Positions 9,005 through 17,814 are shown, counted from the stretch's first letter. The stretch is DNA of 64,000 bases from an uncultured bacterium (GCA_937922705.1 CALAIW010000002.1:17722-81721), one strand, 5' to 3'. The notes: a model not told the origin generated them from the sequence alone. Made by a program: numbers and translations.

Positions 9005-9737
9005 GTGGATTGTCGAGGTTCGAAACCTCAATAAGTACTTTGGTCGACACCATGTGCTCAAGGACATCAATCTTCGCGTTCGTTTTGGGGAAGTTGTGTC
9101 CATTATTGGGGCTTCAGGGTCGGGAAAGAGTACGCTTTTGCGTTGCCTCAACGGTCTTGAGCCGATACAAAGCGGAGAAATCTTTATCGATGGTGTGTGT
9201 ATAACCCGAAGTGGAGTAAACCTCAGCAAAGTTCGCCAATCCATAGGAATGATTTTCCAGAGTTTTAACCTCTTTCCCCATATGACGGCCCTTGAGAACA
9301 TCACCCTTGCCCCTCGAAGGGTGAAAAAAATTCCGCAGGCTGAGGCAGAGAGAATTGCTCTGGAACTTCTTCGGAAGGTTGGTCTTGAAGAAAAGGCGTA
9401 TTCCTATCCGGCACAGCTTTCAGGGGGGCAAAAACAGCGAGTAGCTATAGCTCGGTCCCTTGCTATGAATCCTAAGGTTATGATGTTTGACGAACCCACC
9501 TCAGCTCTTGACCCGGAGACTGTGAAGGATGTTCTTGATGTTATGAAAGAACTTGCTCAAGAAGGTATGACTATGATTGTTGTGACGCATGAGATGGGAT
9601 TTGCTCGAGAAGTTTCGCATCGGATTGTTCACCTTGATGATGGGAGGATTATCGAGGAGGGTTCTCCTGAGGAGGTTTTGTACCGACCAAAGCATCCGCG
9701 AACAAAGGAATTTCTGAGTAAAGTCATCAATATCTGA
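8997..9737 (+). CDS. Polar amino acid ABC transporter, ATP-binding protein
   Basis: A 246-aa GlnQ-type ATPase. It has Walker [10 protein letters not shown] at residues 38-46, signature [15 protein letters not shown], Walker B VMMFDEP and the switch histidine in VVTHEMGF. Start is GTG, overlapping the permease by 8 nt. Length and motif spacing are typical for the family. Confidence 0.94.
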   Translation: MSEWIVEVRNLNKYFGRHHVLKDINLRVRFGEVVSIIGASGSGKSTLLRCLNGLEPIQSGEIFIDGVCITRSGVNLSKVRQSIGMIFQSFNLFPHMTALENITLAPRRVKKIPQAEAERIALELLRKVGLEEKAYSYPAQLSGGQKQRVAIARSLAMNPKVMMFDEPTSALDPETVKDVLDVMKELAQEGMTMIVVTHEMGFAREVSHRIVHLDDGRIIEEGSPEEVLYRPKHPRTKEFLSKVINI

Positions 9738-9746
9738 GGTGAGACA

Positions 9747-11042
9747 ATGTCGGGGTTAGTAGTGAAGATTGGAATTATTGGTTTTGGGACGGTGGGAGCA
9801 GGAACAGTTAAAGTTCTTTGGGAACGACAGAGCGACATTGAAAAGGAGCTTGGGGTAAAAATCCAGGTTGCCCGGGTTGTGGATAAGGATTGGACACGAG
9901 AACGCCCAGTAGTTATTCCTCCAGAATTACGAGGAGAGGACCCCTCACCTGTCCTTGATGATCCAGAAATTCAGATTGTCGTTGAGGCTATTGGTGGGGT
10001 ATCCCCAGCCTTTGAAATCGTATCTTGTGCGCTCTCTCGGGGAAAGAGCGTGGTTACTTCGAACAAAGAGCTTATTGCCAAACGTGGGGGAGAGCTCCTT
10101 GAAATTGCAAGAGAGAGTGGTAGTGACCTTTTCTTTGAAGGGGCGGTTGGAGGAGGTATTCCTATCATTCATGCCCTTAAGGAGCAACTTGTAGGAGACG
10201 ATATTGAGGAGGTTATTGGTATCGTTAATGGAACAACGAATTTCATCCTTTCGGAAATGTCTGTGCACCGAACTTCGTATGAAGAAGCCCTTCTTGAAGC
10301 AAAACGTCGTGGTTATGCCGAGCCCGTTCCTACGATGGATGTGGAAGGGTTTGACGCGGCATATAAGCTCGCTATCCTTGCTTCTTTGTGTTTCCACACG
10401 AAAGTCAATGTGGAGGATGTCTTTCGGGAGGGAATCACGCGCCTTATCCCCGAAGATCTTGAATTTGCGAGAGAACTTGGCTTTGCGGTGAAGCTCCTTG
10501 CCATTTCGAAGAAGCGTAATGGTCGGGTAGAACTTCGAGTTCACCCTGTCCTTTTACCCCTAGAGCATCCTTTGGCAAGTGTCTCTGGGGTGGAAAACGC
10601 TATCTACGTCAAGTCAAAGACCAGAGCTTTGACTTTCAGGGGTCCCGGAGCTGGGGGAGAGGCAACAGGAAGTGCTCTTGTAGGTGATATTATCGAAGCA
10701 ATTCGTAATTTTAAGTACAATTGTCGGGGACGGGTAGGATGTACGTGTCTTGGGGAACTTCCGGTGCAACCGATTGAAGAGCTCGTGACTCAGTATTGCG
10801 TGCGCATCCTTGCCCTTGATGTTCCGGGAGTTCTTGGGAAGATTGCCACCCAGTTTGGGGAGGCGGGGGTAAGCCTTTCGGCGGTGAAACAGCCAGTGAG
10901 TACTCCCGGAAAGCTTACCAACATTTACTTTCTTACTCACGAGGTTGAAGAGGCAAGGCTTCGGGATTCTCTTGAGCGTATTCAGAAACTTGAGGTCGTT
11001 AAGGATGTGTATGCTATTCGGGTAGAAAGGGGGGATGCGTAG
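9747..11042 (+). CDS. hom: Homoserine dehydrogenase
   Basis: Reduces aspartate semialdehyde to homoserine for threonine and methionine synthesis. The N-terminal NAD(P) fold shows IGFGTVGAGT near residues 11-20. The conserved core has TSNKELIAKRG and IVNGTTNFIL. A C-terminal ACT domain (about 350-425) suggests allosteric control, probably by threonine. The gene begins 9 nt after the importer ATPase and is probably co-transcribed with it; amino acid uptake and aspartate-family synthesis may therefore be co-expressed. Confidence 0.94.
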   Translation: MSGLVVKIGIIGFGTVGAGTVKVLWERQSDIEKELGVKIQVARVVDKDWTRERPVVIPPELRGEDPSPVLDDPEIQIVVEAIGGVSPAFEIVSCALSRGKSVVTSNKELIAKRGGELLEIARESGSDLFFEGAVGGGIPIIHALKEQLVGDDIEEVIGIVNGTTNFILSEMSVHRTSYEEALLEAKRRGYAEPVPTMDVEGFDAAYKLAILASLCFHTKVNVEDVFREGITRLIPEDLEFARELGFAVKLLAISKKRNGRVELRVHPVLLPLEHPLASVSGVENAIYVKSKTRALTFRGPGAGGEATGSALVGDIIEAIRNFKYNCRGRVGCTCLGELPVQPIEELVTQYCVRILALDVPGVLGKIATQFGEAGVSLSAVKQPVSTPGKLTNIYFLTHEVEEARLRDSLERIQKLEVVKDVYAIRVERGDA

Positions 11043-11055
11043 AGTGGAGGAAGTT

Positions 11056-11352
11056 ATGACTTCTTTTCTTTGTCTTGCTTGCCAGCGGGAAACAAAACAC
11101 CGGGTTTCCTACCAGGGAGGTATCGCAAAATCCGTTACCTGTCAGGAGTGTGGCCTTGAGATTGGGCTCGATCGAGCAAAACTCGTTGCCCTCTATGGAG
11201 AGCAGCTTGTACAGAGGATTTTGACCAAGCCCCAGCGTCTTACCGAAGAATACCAGCGAGACCTTGTAGAATTTTTCAGCACTATTCCTTTTCGCATCAT
11301 TACCAAACCCTACCGGATGCTGAAGGAGTTCGAATCACTTTGCGAAGACTGA
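11056..11352 (+). CDS. Small zinc-ribbon protein ('bh protein' type)
   Basis: A 98-aa protein with two N-terminal CxxC pairs (CLACQRETKH and CQECGLEIG), likely one zinc ribbon. A charged helical part follows, with LTEEYQRDLVEFF and IITKPYRML. I associate it with the small conserved proteins annotated as bh protein in anaerobes, from memory and without function. An ATG 21 nt upstream is possible, but GTGGAGG five nt before 11056 decides the start. It follows hom closely and its stop overlaps the convergent DUF1638 gene by 18 nt. Confidence 0.7.
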   Translation: MTSFLCLACQRETKHRVSYQGGIAKSVTCQECGLEIGLDRAKLVALYGEQLVQRILTKPQRLTEEYQRDLVEFFSTIPFRIITKPYRMLKEFESLCED

Positions 11353-12114
11353 CCGACGGAAGATGCACTCATCTCCGCTTGCCTCAAGAGTTTCTCCAGG
11401 CGCAAGGATGAGGAATCGTTCGGTATCCCACCGACCCTCAAGGAAGTCTGTCAAGAGTTTTTTGTCCCCCTCGATGACTCTCCACTCCCATCCCAAGAAC
11501 TCAGCGCATTCCTGGGTAAAGGCTATGTACTTTGCGTCTACAGGTAAACCCCAGCTTATGTAGAAGGCGTAATGGTACTCCTTTTGCCAATTTTCCTCAA
11601 GTTGCATAAGGTAGCGGGCATTGTCTTCACCGTATTTTTCTCGGTATGTCTCGTACACAAAGATGTATCGTTCTCGTCCTGGTTCAAGGGAATGCTCAAT
11701 CCATCCAGGGGAATACCAATAGATACCACGGTACTCATTTACAAGTTCTGCGTACCTTTGGTGAGAACCAAGGAGAAGAGCAATACAGTCGTGGACTCGG
11801 GGAATGACAATGGGGTACCTTGGAGAAGTAACTCCTTCTGTGCCCCGGCTGCAGAGACCGTATGCCAGAAGGATGGCATCGTAGTCATAACCTGTTTCCA
11901 GGACTCCCTTTTCGTAGGCAAATCTCTGGGGACCTGTGGTTCCAATTGCTTCCTGTAGCGCTTTTTGGAGATTTTCTGGGTTGTTGTGAAGACCAAGAGG
12001 GAGGAAGACCACATCACAGGCACTTTCCACTTGAGAAATAAGAAGAGATATTTCCCGGTACATTGACCGGCAGGCGATAACTTTGAACCGCTTTCTCACA
12101 ACCTGGTGCATCAT
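11335..12114 (-). CDS. DUF1638 family protein
   Basis: A 259-aa cytoplasmic protein. The opening RFKVIACRSMYREI and the segment DYDAILLAYGLCSRGTEG match the DUF1638 pattern, in which conserved Cys and an Arg/Gly run surround a central HDCIALLLGS. Members are often found by corrinoid methyltransferase genes, which is of interest because two URO-D-family genes lie in this window, though not adjacent. Start chosen at 12114 with AAGGAG six nt upstream; ATG at 12111 is equivalent. Divergent from the histidinol phosphatase gene. Function unknown. Confidence 0.75.
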   Translation of the reverse strand: MMHQVVRKRFKVIACRSMYREISLLISQVESACDVVFLPLGLHNNPENLQKALQEAIGTTGPQRFAYEKGVLETGYDYDAILLAYGLCSRGTEGVTSPRYPIVIPRVHDCIALLLGSHQRYAELVNEYRGIYWYSPGWIEHSLEPGRERYIFVYETYREKYGEDNARYLMQLEENWQKEYHYAFYISWGLPVDAKYIAFTQECAEFLGWEWRVIEGDKKLLTDFLEGRWDTERFLILAPGETLEASGDECIFRRSVFAK

Positions 12115-12146
12115 GCTCACTCCTTCTGAGCATTGTACGCTTTCCC

Positions 12147-12175
12147 TTGCTCTCTGTAAAGGGAAACGGGATAAT
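12147..12175 (+). promoter_or_regulatory. Promoter of the histidinol phosphatase gene
   Basis: TTGCTC (12147-12152), 17-nt spacer, GATAAT (12170-12175). The -10 covers the only upstream in-frame ATG (12174), which argues that translation starts at the TTG further on. Confidence 0.6.
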
Positions 12176-12194
12176 GTCAGTGGAGGTGGTAGTT

Positions 12195-13022
12195 TTGCTT
12201 TGCTGTGACTATCACATGCACACATTCCGCTGTGGTGATGCCTCGGGAACATATGAAGAATACGTTGCAAAAGCCCTTGAGCAGGGGCTCAAAGAGATTG
12301 GTTTTTCCGGACACTCTCCGCAGTACTTCCTTCCAAAAGACATGCGCCGGAGGGAATCAGCGATTCCAGAAGAAGAGCTTGAGCTCTATGTGAGAGAGGT
12401 GGAAACTCTTCGAGAAAAATACGAGGGTTCTATTGTGATTCGTCTTGGACTTGAAGTCGATTTTGTTCCGGGTCATGACAAGGAACTTGAGAAGCTCGTT
12501 TTTTCTTACCCCTGGGACTATCTTCTTCTTTCGGTGCACTATCTCAACGACTGGCCTTTTGACCACCCCAAGTACATTGCTCGCTACAGCGAGTGGGATA
12601 TTAACGAACTTTTTGCGACGTACTATCAAGTACTCAGAAGGGGGATAGAAACAGGGTTTTTTGATGCTGTGGCACATCTTGACCTCCCTAAGAAATTTGG
12701 TTTTCGTCCTACTCGGGAGATTCCAGAACTCGAAGAGGTCCTTACGAGTTGTGTGAAGTATGGTGTTGCCGTTGAGCTCAATACTGCGGGCTGGCGAAGA
12801 CCGGCACAAGAAGCCTATCCTTCCCTTTCTATCCTGCAGCGGGCAAGAGATTTTGGACTCTCTGTCTGTGTTGGTTCTGATGCCCATCGGCCAGAAGAGG
12901 TAGGAAGATATTTCAAAGAAGCGGAGGAGTTTCTTCGAAAGGCGGGATTCACCTCAGTTATCCGCTTTGTGCAGCGGAAGAAGATCCCAGTACTTCTTGA
13001 GGGAAATCCTTTATGCGAATGA
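12195..13022 (+). CDS. hisJ: Histidinol-phosphatase, PHP (HisJ/HisK) type
   Basis: Dephosphorylates L-histidinol phosphate in histidine synthesis. The PHP metal-site motifs are present: DYHMHTF at the very N-terminus, GFSGHSP, an HYLNDWPFD loop and VGSDAHRP near the C-terminus. About 275 aa, normal for the family. TTG at 12195 has GTGGAGGTGG just upstream; an ATG 21 nt earlier falls inside the -10 box. It lies 10 kb from hisGZ, so the pathway is split. Another PHP phosphoesterase role cannot be excluded, but the sequence fits HisJ well. Confidence 0.82.
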   Translation: MLCCDYHMHTFRCGDASGTYEEYVAKALEQGLKEIGFSGHSPQYFLPKDMRRRESAIPEEELELYVREVETLREKYEGSIVIRLGLEVDFVPGHDKELEKLVFSYPWDYLLLSVHYLNDWPFDHPKYIARYSEWDINELFATYYQVLRRGIETGFFDAVAHLDLPKKFGFRPTREIPELEEVLTSCVKYGVAVELNTAGWRRPAQEAYPSLSILQRARDFGLSVCVGSDAHRPEEVGRYFKEAEEFLRKAGFTSVIRFVQRKKIPVLLEGNPLCE

Positions 13023-13177
13023 TCATCGCTATGGCGCTTCTCTCTATTGCTTTACCCTTTGTGTATGTTTTCGCAGCGACACGCTTTCCTGGATCTCCTC
13101 TCGTCCAGAATTTCATCTGGTTGTACCTTTGCGTTGTTTTTGGGGTTTTTCTTATGTACCTTGTGGAGAAGCGATGA
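13013..13177 (+). CDS. Small two-helix membrane protein (54 aa)
   Basis: An ORF of 54 codons whose ATG overlaps the last codons of hisJ by 10 nt. It encodes two hydrophobic segments (residues 4-21 and 34-51) separated by ATRFPGSPLV, ending in VEKR. The overlap, a continuous frame and membrane-protein composition support a real gene translated by coupling. No family is recognised. It ends just before the glp promoter. Confidence 0.5.
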   Translation: MRMIIAMALLSIALPFVYVFAATRFPGSPLVQNFIWLYLCVVFGVFLMYLVEKR

Positions 13178-13185
13178 AAATGTGG

Positions 13186-13191
13186 TATACT
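13186..13191 (+). promoter_or_regulatory. Probable -10 box of the glp operon
   Basis: TATACT, with TTGTGG 19 nt upstream (13161-13166). The predicted RNA start is near 13198, about 10 nt before a strong terminator, giving a short leader typical of antitermination control. Confidence 0.5.
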
Positions 13192-13207
13192 TAGGTTTGG
13201 CTTGGAG

Positions 13208-13249
13208 AAAAAAGAAAGCCTTCCGTTCCTGCGGAAGGCTTTCTTTTTT
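13208..13249 (+). terminator. Leader terminator upstream of glpP (candidate GlpP-controlled attenuator)
   Basis: An 18-bp perfect stem pairs 13208-13225 with 13232-13249 around a six-base loop TTCCTG, and ends in a run of six T. It lies between the promoter-like TATACT and the glpP start. It would stop most transcripts before the operon. GlpP of Bacillus relieves such a leader terminator when glycerol 3-phosphate is present. Confidence 0.85.
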
Positions 13250-13258
13250 GGAGGGAAA

Positions 13259-13852
13259 ATGGAGCATTTTGTAACGGTTACTCGGGGTTTTCCTATCATT
13301 GGGGCGCTTCGGAGCACAAATATCCGAGACCTTACGCGGGAAGATTTACGTTTGTGTGCGGTGTACTTCCTCCTCGAAGGAGATATTTTCGAAGTGAGGA
13401 GGGTTCTTGAGCTTGCTGATACAGGCGCATCGTTTTTCCTTCATATGGACCTTTTTGGGGGTGTTGCTCCTGATGAGTCAGGATTCTTACTCCTGCGGGA
13501 ACTTTTTCCAAGAGTTCAGGGAATTATATCCACTCGTGCGAAGACTCTTGTTCTTGCAGGGCGCATGGGGTTTGCCACTATTTTCCGGCTCTTTTGCATT
13601 GACAGCGAATCTCTACGAACAGGACTTAAAGTCGTTCAGGAGGTGAAACCTGACGCGGTGGAAATACTTCCAGGGATTATCTTTCCAAGAATTCGTGAGT
13701 ACATCCCTCTCGATGCCTTTCCTCCGATAATCTGTGGGGGCTTTATCCGGAAAAAGAAAGAAGTTACTGATATTTTGAAGAGCGGAGCTCTTGCAGTATC
13801 AACGAGTTCGAAAGAACTCTGGAGGATGAACTGGGGGGAACGGCGTTTGTGA
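13259..13852 (+). CDS. glpP: Glycerol-3-phosphate responsive antiterminator
   Basis: A 197-aa member of the GlpP/YgcP family, which bind glycerol 3-phosphate and allow read-through of glp leader terminators. Recognisable parts are PIIGALRSTNIRDL near the start, HMDLFGGVAPDE in the middle and PIICGGFIRKKKEV near the end, a TIM-barrel-like phosphate site. GGAGGGAAA precedes the ATG. It is followed, with a 4-nt overlap, by the glp dehydrogenase genes, and preceded by a strong hairpin terminator, so it probably controls its own operon. Confidence 0.9.
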   Translation: MEHFVTVTRGFPIIGALRSTNIRDLTREDLRLCAVYFLLEGDIFEVRRVLELADTGASFFLHMDLFGGVAPDESGFLLLRELFPRVQGIISTRAKTLVLAGRMGFATIFRLFCIDSESLRTGLKVVQEVKPDAVEILPGIIFPRIREYIPLDAFPPIICGGFIRKKKEVTDILKSGALAVSTSSKELWRMNWGERRL

Positions 13853-15297
13853 AGACATACGATGTGGCCATTGCTGGGGGAGGAGTAGTGGGCTGTGCAG
13901 TTGCTTGGTACCTCGCCCACTTTTCCCTGGATGTCCTTCTCCTTGAAAAACGTGAAGATGTTTGTTGTGGAGTAAGTAAGGCTAATACTGGTATCCTTCA
14001 CTCCCGAAGCTATGTCACCCCGGGAACCCTCAAGGGAGAATTGCATCTTCGGTCTCTTTCCTGGTTTTCTCAGGCATTTCAGGAGCTTGGTCTCAAACCG
14101 TTGCGCTGCGGAGCACTTACTCTTGCCTTCTCAAAAGAGGAGGCACAACATCTTAAGGTCTTACAAGAGCAAGGAAAGATTGAAGGAGCATCCATTCTTT
14201 CGCCAAAGGAGGTCCTTGCTCTTGAGCCTCGCCTCAATCCTAAAGTTTACGCGGGATACTTCGACCCCGAAACTATGGTCATTTCTCCATTTGCCGTAAC
14301 TATTGCCCTTGCCGAGTGTGCAGCCCTTAACGGGGTTACCATGCACTTTGAAAAGGAAGTCGTTTTTGTTGAAGCTTCTTGGGACCACCTTCTTATTCAC
14401 TGTGCTAGTGGGGAAAGGTATGCTGCTAAGTTTTTCGTGAACTGTGCAGGAATTGGTGCACCTCAACTTGCACAGAATATTGGGGACGTTATACCTCCCC
14501 TTTGTTTTTTCCGGGGACAGTACTTTGTTCTCGATCGTGAGTGCCAGGGATTCGTAAGTCACGTGCTGTATCCCGTGCCTACTGAGGAGAGTAAGGGTAT
14601 TCTTGTTTCTCCAACACCAGAAGGGAATATTCTCCTTGGGCCAAATTTTGAACCAGTGTCATACGAGAATACAGCAACAACGATTCAGGGGCTTGAGGAA
14701 GTTGAGAAAGGAGCGCGAAAACTTGTTCCCGAGATACCCCTTGACAAGGTTATTGCTACTTTTTCCGGGGTTCGTCCGGCACTTCCTAAGCGAGACTTTT
14801 ACGTTGCTTTTTCTCTTCGTCTCCCCTCGGTTCTTCACCTTGCGGGTATTGAATCCCCAGGACTCACGGCATGCTTTGGTATCGCGGAATACGTAGGGGA
14901 ACTCCTTGGAAAACGGGGACTTCCTCTTAGGGAAAAGAAAAACTTTCAATCTCGGGTTCCACCGCTTGTCTTCCGAGAGTGTTCCCTGGAGGAACGAGAG
15001 CGTCTTATAGCAGAAGACCCGGACTGGGGAAAAATTGTCTGTCGGTGTGAGGAGGTCACTCTTGCTGAGGTGAAAAGGGCATTGCGATCTAGTCCTCCTG
15101 CTCGGACCCTGGATGGGCTCAAGCGAAGAACCCGGGTCTTTGCAGGGAGGTGCCAAGGAGGATTTTGCGGTATGCATCTTCCTGGAATCCTTGAAAGAGA
15201 GTGCGGTCTTTCATCCTCGGATATCCGAAAATCTGGTCCTGGCTCTTTTTACGTTCTGCGAAAAGGTGAGGTGGCACCAGATGCCAAAGTTTGTTGA
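13849..15297 (+). CDS. FAD-dependent glycerol-3-phosphate dehydrogenase-like protein with BFD [2Fe-2S] domain
   Basis: A 482-aa GlpA/LhgO-like flavoprotein. The FAD site is GGGVVGCAVAWYLA at residues 10-23. A C-terminal BFD-like domain has four cysteines, C398, C400, C435 and C440 (C-x-C-x34-C-x4-C), suited to a [2Fe-2S] cluster. The likely reaction is oxidation of glycerol 3-phosphate to dihydroxyacetone phosphate with transfer to the partner flavoprotein. The GTG start overlaps glpP by 4 nt. Substrate is inferred from GlpP next door; 2-hydroxyacid oxidation is an alternative. Confidence 0.85.
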   Translation: MKTYDVAIAGGGVVGCAVAWYLAHFSLDVLLLEKREDVCCGVSKANTGILHSRSYVTPGTLKGELHLRSLSWFSQAFQELGLKPLRCGALTLAFSKEEAQHLKVLQEQGKIEGASILSPKEVLALEPRLNPKVYAGYFDPETMVISPFAVTIALAECAALNGVTMHFEKEVVFVEASWDHLLIHCASGERYAAKFFVNCAGIGAPQLAQNIGDVIPPLCFFRGQYFVLDRECQGFVSHVLYPVPTEESKGILVSPTPEGNILLGPNFEPVSYENTATTIQGLEEVEKGARKLVPEIPLDKVIATFSGVRPALPKRDFYVAFSLRLPSVLHLAGIESPGLTACFGIAEYVGELLGKRGLPLREKKNFQSRVPPLVFRECSLEERERLIAEDPDWGKIVCRCEEVTLAEVKRALRSSPPARTLDGLKRRTRVFAGRCQGGFCGMHLPGILERECGLSSSDIRKSGPGSFYVLRKGEVAPDAKVC

Positions 15298-16576
15298 AGC
15301 AGAGGTTGTCGTCATTGGCGGAGGTCCAGCGGGAATGGCAGCAGCTCTATCCGCCTGGGAATACGGCATGCGGAAGATTTTTCTCCTTGAGCGAAATGCT
15401 CACCTTGGGGGTATCCTTAATCAGTGTATTCACCCGGGTTTTGGACTCCACATCTTTGGAGAGGAACTTACTGGTCCTGAGTATGCTGAGCGTTATATGG
15501 AAGCACTTGGCCGCACTGGTGTTGAAGTGCTCACGGATACTACGGTCCTTGAGGTACACAAAGACCGAGCGGTGGTAGCGGTGAACCGAGGAGGGATTTG
15601 GATATTCCATCCCCAGGCAGTGGTCTTTGCAATGGGGTGTAGGGAGCGGACCAGGGGGATGATTCGCCTTCCAGGGACAAGGCCTGCGGGGATTTTCACT
15701 GCAGGGTGTGCTCAATACCTTGTGAATGTTGAGGGGTATCTCCCGGGAAAGAGAGTTGTCATTCTTGGTTCTGGAGATATTGGTCTTATTATGGCTCGCC
15801 GTCTCACTCTTGAAGGAGTGAAGGTCGAAGCGGTAGTTGAAATCCGTCCCACACTTAGCGGTCTTCTGCGTAACTATGTTCAGTGTCTCCAGGATTTCCA
15901 CATTCCTCTCCTTCTCTCCCATACTGTTTTTGAGGTTCTCGGGCAAGAGCGGGTAGAAGGGGTTCTTGTGGGGGAAGTGGATGCCAAAGGGAAACCTAAG
16001 GGACGATTGCGTCATATCCCCTGTGATACCCTACTTTTGTCGGTTGGGCTTATTCCTGAGGTTGAGCTTCTCAAAAGGGCGGGGATTCCTCTATGTTCCT
16101 CAAGTGGTGGACCCTTTGTGGATGAAGATTTTGCCTGCGATGTACCAGGGTTCTTTGCCTGTGGAAATGTGGTGGCCGTTTTTGACCTTGTGGATTATGT
16201 GACAAGGAGTGCCGAGCGAGTTGGAAAGCGAATCTCTGAGGGATTGCGAGATGAGAAACCTCCCCTTATTTTGGTTCCTGGGAAGGGGGTTGCTGCCATT
16301 GTCCCCCAGAGGATACGGGAAAGGAGAGAAGGATTCCTCTATGTGCGGCCAAAGGAAAGTCTAAGGAAAGCCAAACTCTCCTTAGTGCAGCAGGGTAGGG
16401 AATTGTACCACGTGAGTGTGCCTCTATGTCGGCCTGGTGAGATGATACACCTTGAAATTTCTCAGATACCCTGGCCGAAGGAAAGGAAAGAGGTGGAAGT
16501 TGTCCTTGAGGGAGAAAAACACGTTGATCTCTTCTCGGGTGCTTTGTATTGTATGTCCTCTGGGATGTCAGATTGA
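15281..16576 (+). CDS. NAD(P)/FAD-dependent oxidoreductase of the glp module
   Basis: A 431-aa pyridine nucleotide-disulfide-type flavoprotein with two dinucleotide folds: GGGPAGMAAAL for FAD near residues 11-21 and LGSGDIGLIMARR for NAD(P) near 160-172. A conserved NQCIHPGFG follows the first fold. It probably moves electrons between the GlpA-like partner and NAD. The ATG at 15281 follows AGGTGAGGTGG and overlaps the upstream gene by 17 nt; the frame is open further upstream but that is overlap only. The set glpA-like, this protein and DUF1667 recurs in anaerobes. Confidence 0.88.
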   Translation: MPKFVEAEVVVIGGGPAGMAAALSAWEYGMRKIFLLERNAHLGGILNQCIHPGFGLHIFGEELTGPEYAERYMEALGRTGVEVLTDTTVLEVHKDRAVVAVNRGGIWIFHPQAVVFAMGCRERTRGMIRLPGTRPAGIFTAGCAQYLVNVEGYLPGKRVVILGSGDIGLIMARRLTLEGVKVEAVVEIRPTLSGLLRNYVQCLQDFHIPLLLSHTVFEVLGQERVEGVLVGEVDAKGKPKGRLRHIPCDTLLLSVGLIPEVELLKRAGIPLCSSSGGPFVDEDFACDVPGFFACGNVVAVFDLVDYVTRSAERVGKRISEGLRDEKPPLILVPGKGVAAIVPQRIRERREGFLYVRPKESLRKAKLSLVQQGRELYHVSVPLCRPGEMIHLEISQIPWPKERKEVEVVLEGEKHVDLFSGALYCMSSGMSD

Positions 16577-16913
16577 GGTGAAGGAGAAAGATGGCAAGCT
16601 CTCTTTTCATGGGGGATGTGCACGGGGGAAATCTTACGCTAAGCAGGAGGTAACCTATCCTTGCCGCATGGTCACTACTACGGTTAGCATACGGGGTGGA
16701 GAGATTCCTCGTCTTCCGGTGCGAACCTCCCGTCCTTTCCCTAAAGACCGTATTCTTGCCCTTATGGAATTTTTACGCTCCTTTGAGGTGGAAGCTCCGG
16801 TTAAGCGAGGCGAGGTGCTTTTTCGAAATCTCCTTGGGACTGGAATAGACCTTATTGCCACCCGGACTATTCACCGCCTGGAGAAGGAAGGGGAAGACTC
16901 AAGGGAAGCCTGA
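16524..16913 (+). CDS. DUF1667 cysteine-rich protein of the glp module
   Basis: A 129-aa protein with cysteines C8, C11, C15 and C32, reading CIVCPLGC and GGCARG, which could hold an iron-sulfur cluster or zinc. It is the usual third component beside the two flavoproteins. No ATG is present; a TTG at 16524 has GGGAG about ten nt upstream, and a GTG at 16539 is the alternative. Both lie inside the upstream gene, so translation is coupled. The 3' end overlaps the convergent TPR gene by 47 nt. Confidence 0.82.
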   Translation: MISSRVLCIVCPLGCQIEVKEKDGKLSFHGGCARGKSYAKQEVTYPCRMVTTTVSIRGGEIPRLPVRTSRPFPKDRILALMEFLRSFEVEAPVKRGEVLFRNLLGTGIDLIATRTIHRLEKEGEDSREA

Positions 16914-17814
16914 GTTGCAACATCCCGATTTTCATCTTAGCTACAGGGATAAGGGTGATTTCGTTCTTTTTTTCTGCGATTTCCAGTACGAGCTGGTACA
17001 CCTTAAGTGCTTCAATAACATTGTCCTCTGCCTCATAAATAGAACCGAGGAGGTTTAGGGCGGTAAGATTCTCTGGGTCTTGTGCAAGAATTTGAGCTAT
17101 GCGGGTTTTAGCCTGATCAAAAATGCCGCCTCGGAAATACCATCCCGCTTCTTCGAGAAGAAAGTCCTCGTTTTTTCCGTAGAGGATGCGAGCACGCTCA
17201 CGAAAATGTTTTGCCTCCTCCTCCTTTCCAAGTCTCTCGGCTGCGATAGCAGCGATAACGTATGGTGTAGGTCGTTCTGGAAACACAGCTATGGCTTCTT
17301 CAGAAGATGCCAGAACCTTTTCCCAATTTCTCTCTCCCAGGGCTTGCTCGGCAGCGGTGAGAGCAGAAAGATAGTGCTCTTCTGCAGGAGGGAGGCGAAA
17401 GACAAAGAGGTACAGCACCACAAGGATAAGAACCACAACGCCAAGAGTTGTTGCTACTCTTTTGAGGCGCTTCTTTCTTTCTTCCTCAACCTTCTTATCA
17501 AGCCACCAGAAGAAGCGATCTTCCGGTGGGGCAACTTTTTCTCGCTCCTCTTTGAGGGTCTTCTTTCCCACGATTTTAAGGAAGAGCGCCGCATTTTTTT
17601 CCAGAAGAGCATCAAAATTCCGTACTCGAATCCATTCGGGCTCTACAGAAGCCCCTTGGGATTCATAGAACCTGAGCCATTCTTCAATAGCATCTCGCAG
17701 CTTCAGAAGGTCAACGCCCTTTCCTTTCTCATCCCGAATGTTTGCCACTCGCTTTACATAGCTTTCTATCCACTGCCGAACCTCATCGAGTTCTGGTATT
17801 CTTTTCTGTTCCAC
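16867..17814 (-). CDS. Membrane-anchored TPR protein
   Basis: A 315-aa protein. Residues 1-119 are charged and helical (cytosolic), with an acidic/basic segment before one membrane helix at about 120-139. The C-terminal half has several tetratricopeptide repeats (for example DPENLTALNLLGSIYEAEDN), probably outside the membrane. GTG at 17814 with GAGGTGG five nt upstream is chosen over an in-frame ATG 63 nt further on. It may scaffold envelope complexes; no partner is evident. It is divergent from smpB. Confidence 0.75.
   Translation of the reverse strand: MEQKRIPELDEVRQWIESYVKRVANIRDEKGKGVDLLKLRDAIEEWLRFYESQGASVEPEWIRVRNFDALLEKNAALFLKIVGKKTLKEEREKVAPPEDRFFWWLDKKVEEERKKRLKRVATTLGVVVLILVVLYLFVFRLPPAEEHYLSALTAAEQALGERNWEKVLASSEEAIAVFPERPTPYVIAAIAAERLGKEEEAKHFRERARILYGKNEDFLLEEAGWYFRGGIFDQAKTRIAQILAQDPENLTALNLLGSIYEAEDNVIEALKVYQLVLEIAEKKNEITLIPVAKMKIGMLQLRLPLSLPLPSPGGE

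Noticed and set aside
12174..12194. ATG 12174 as start of the histidinol phosphatase
   Set aside because: It overlaps the -10 GATAAT and has no ribosome site; TTG 12195 behind GTGGAGGTGG is better.
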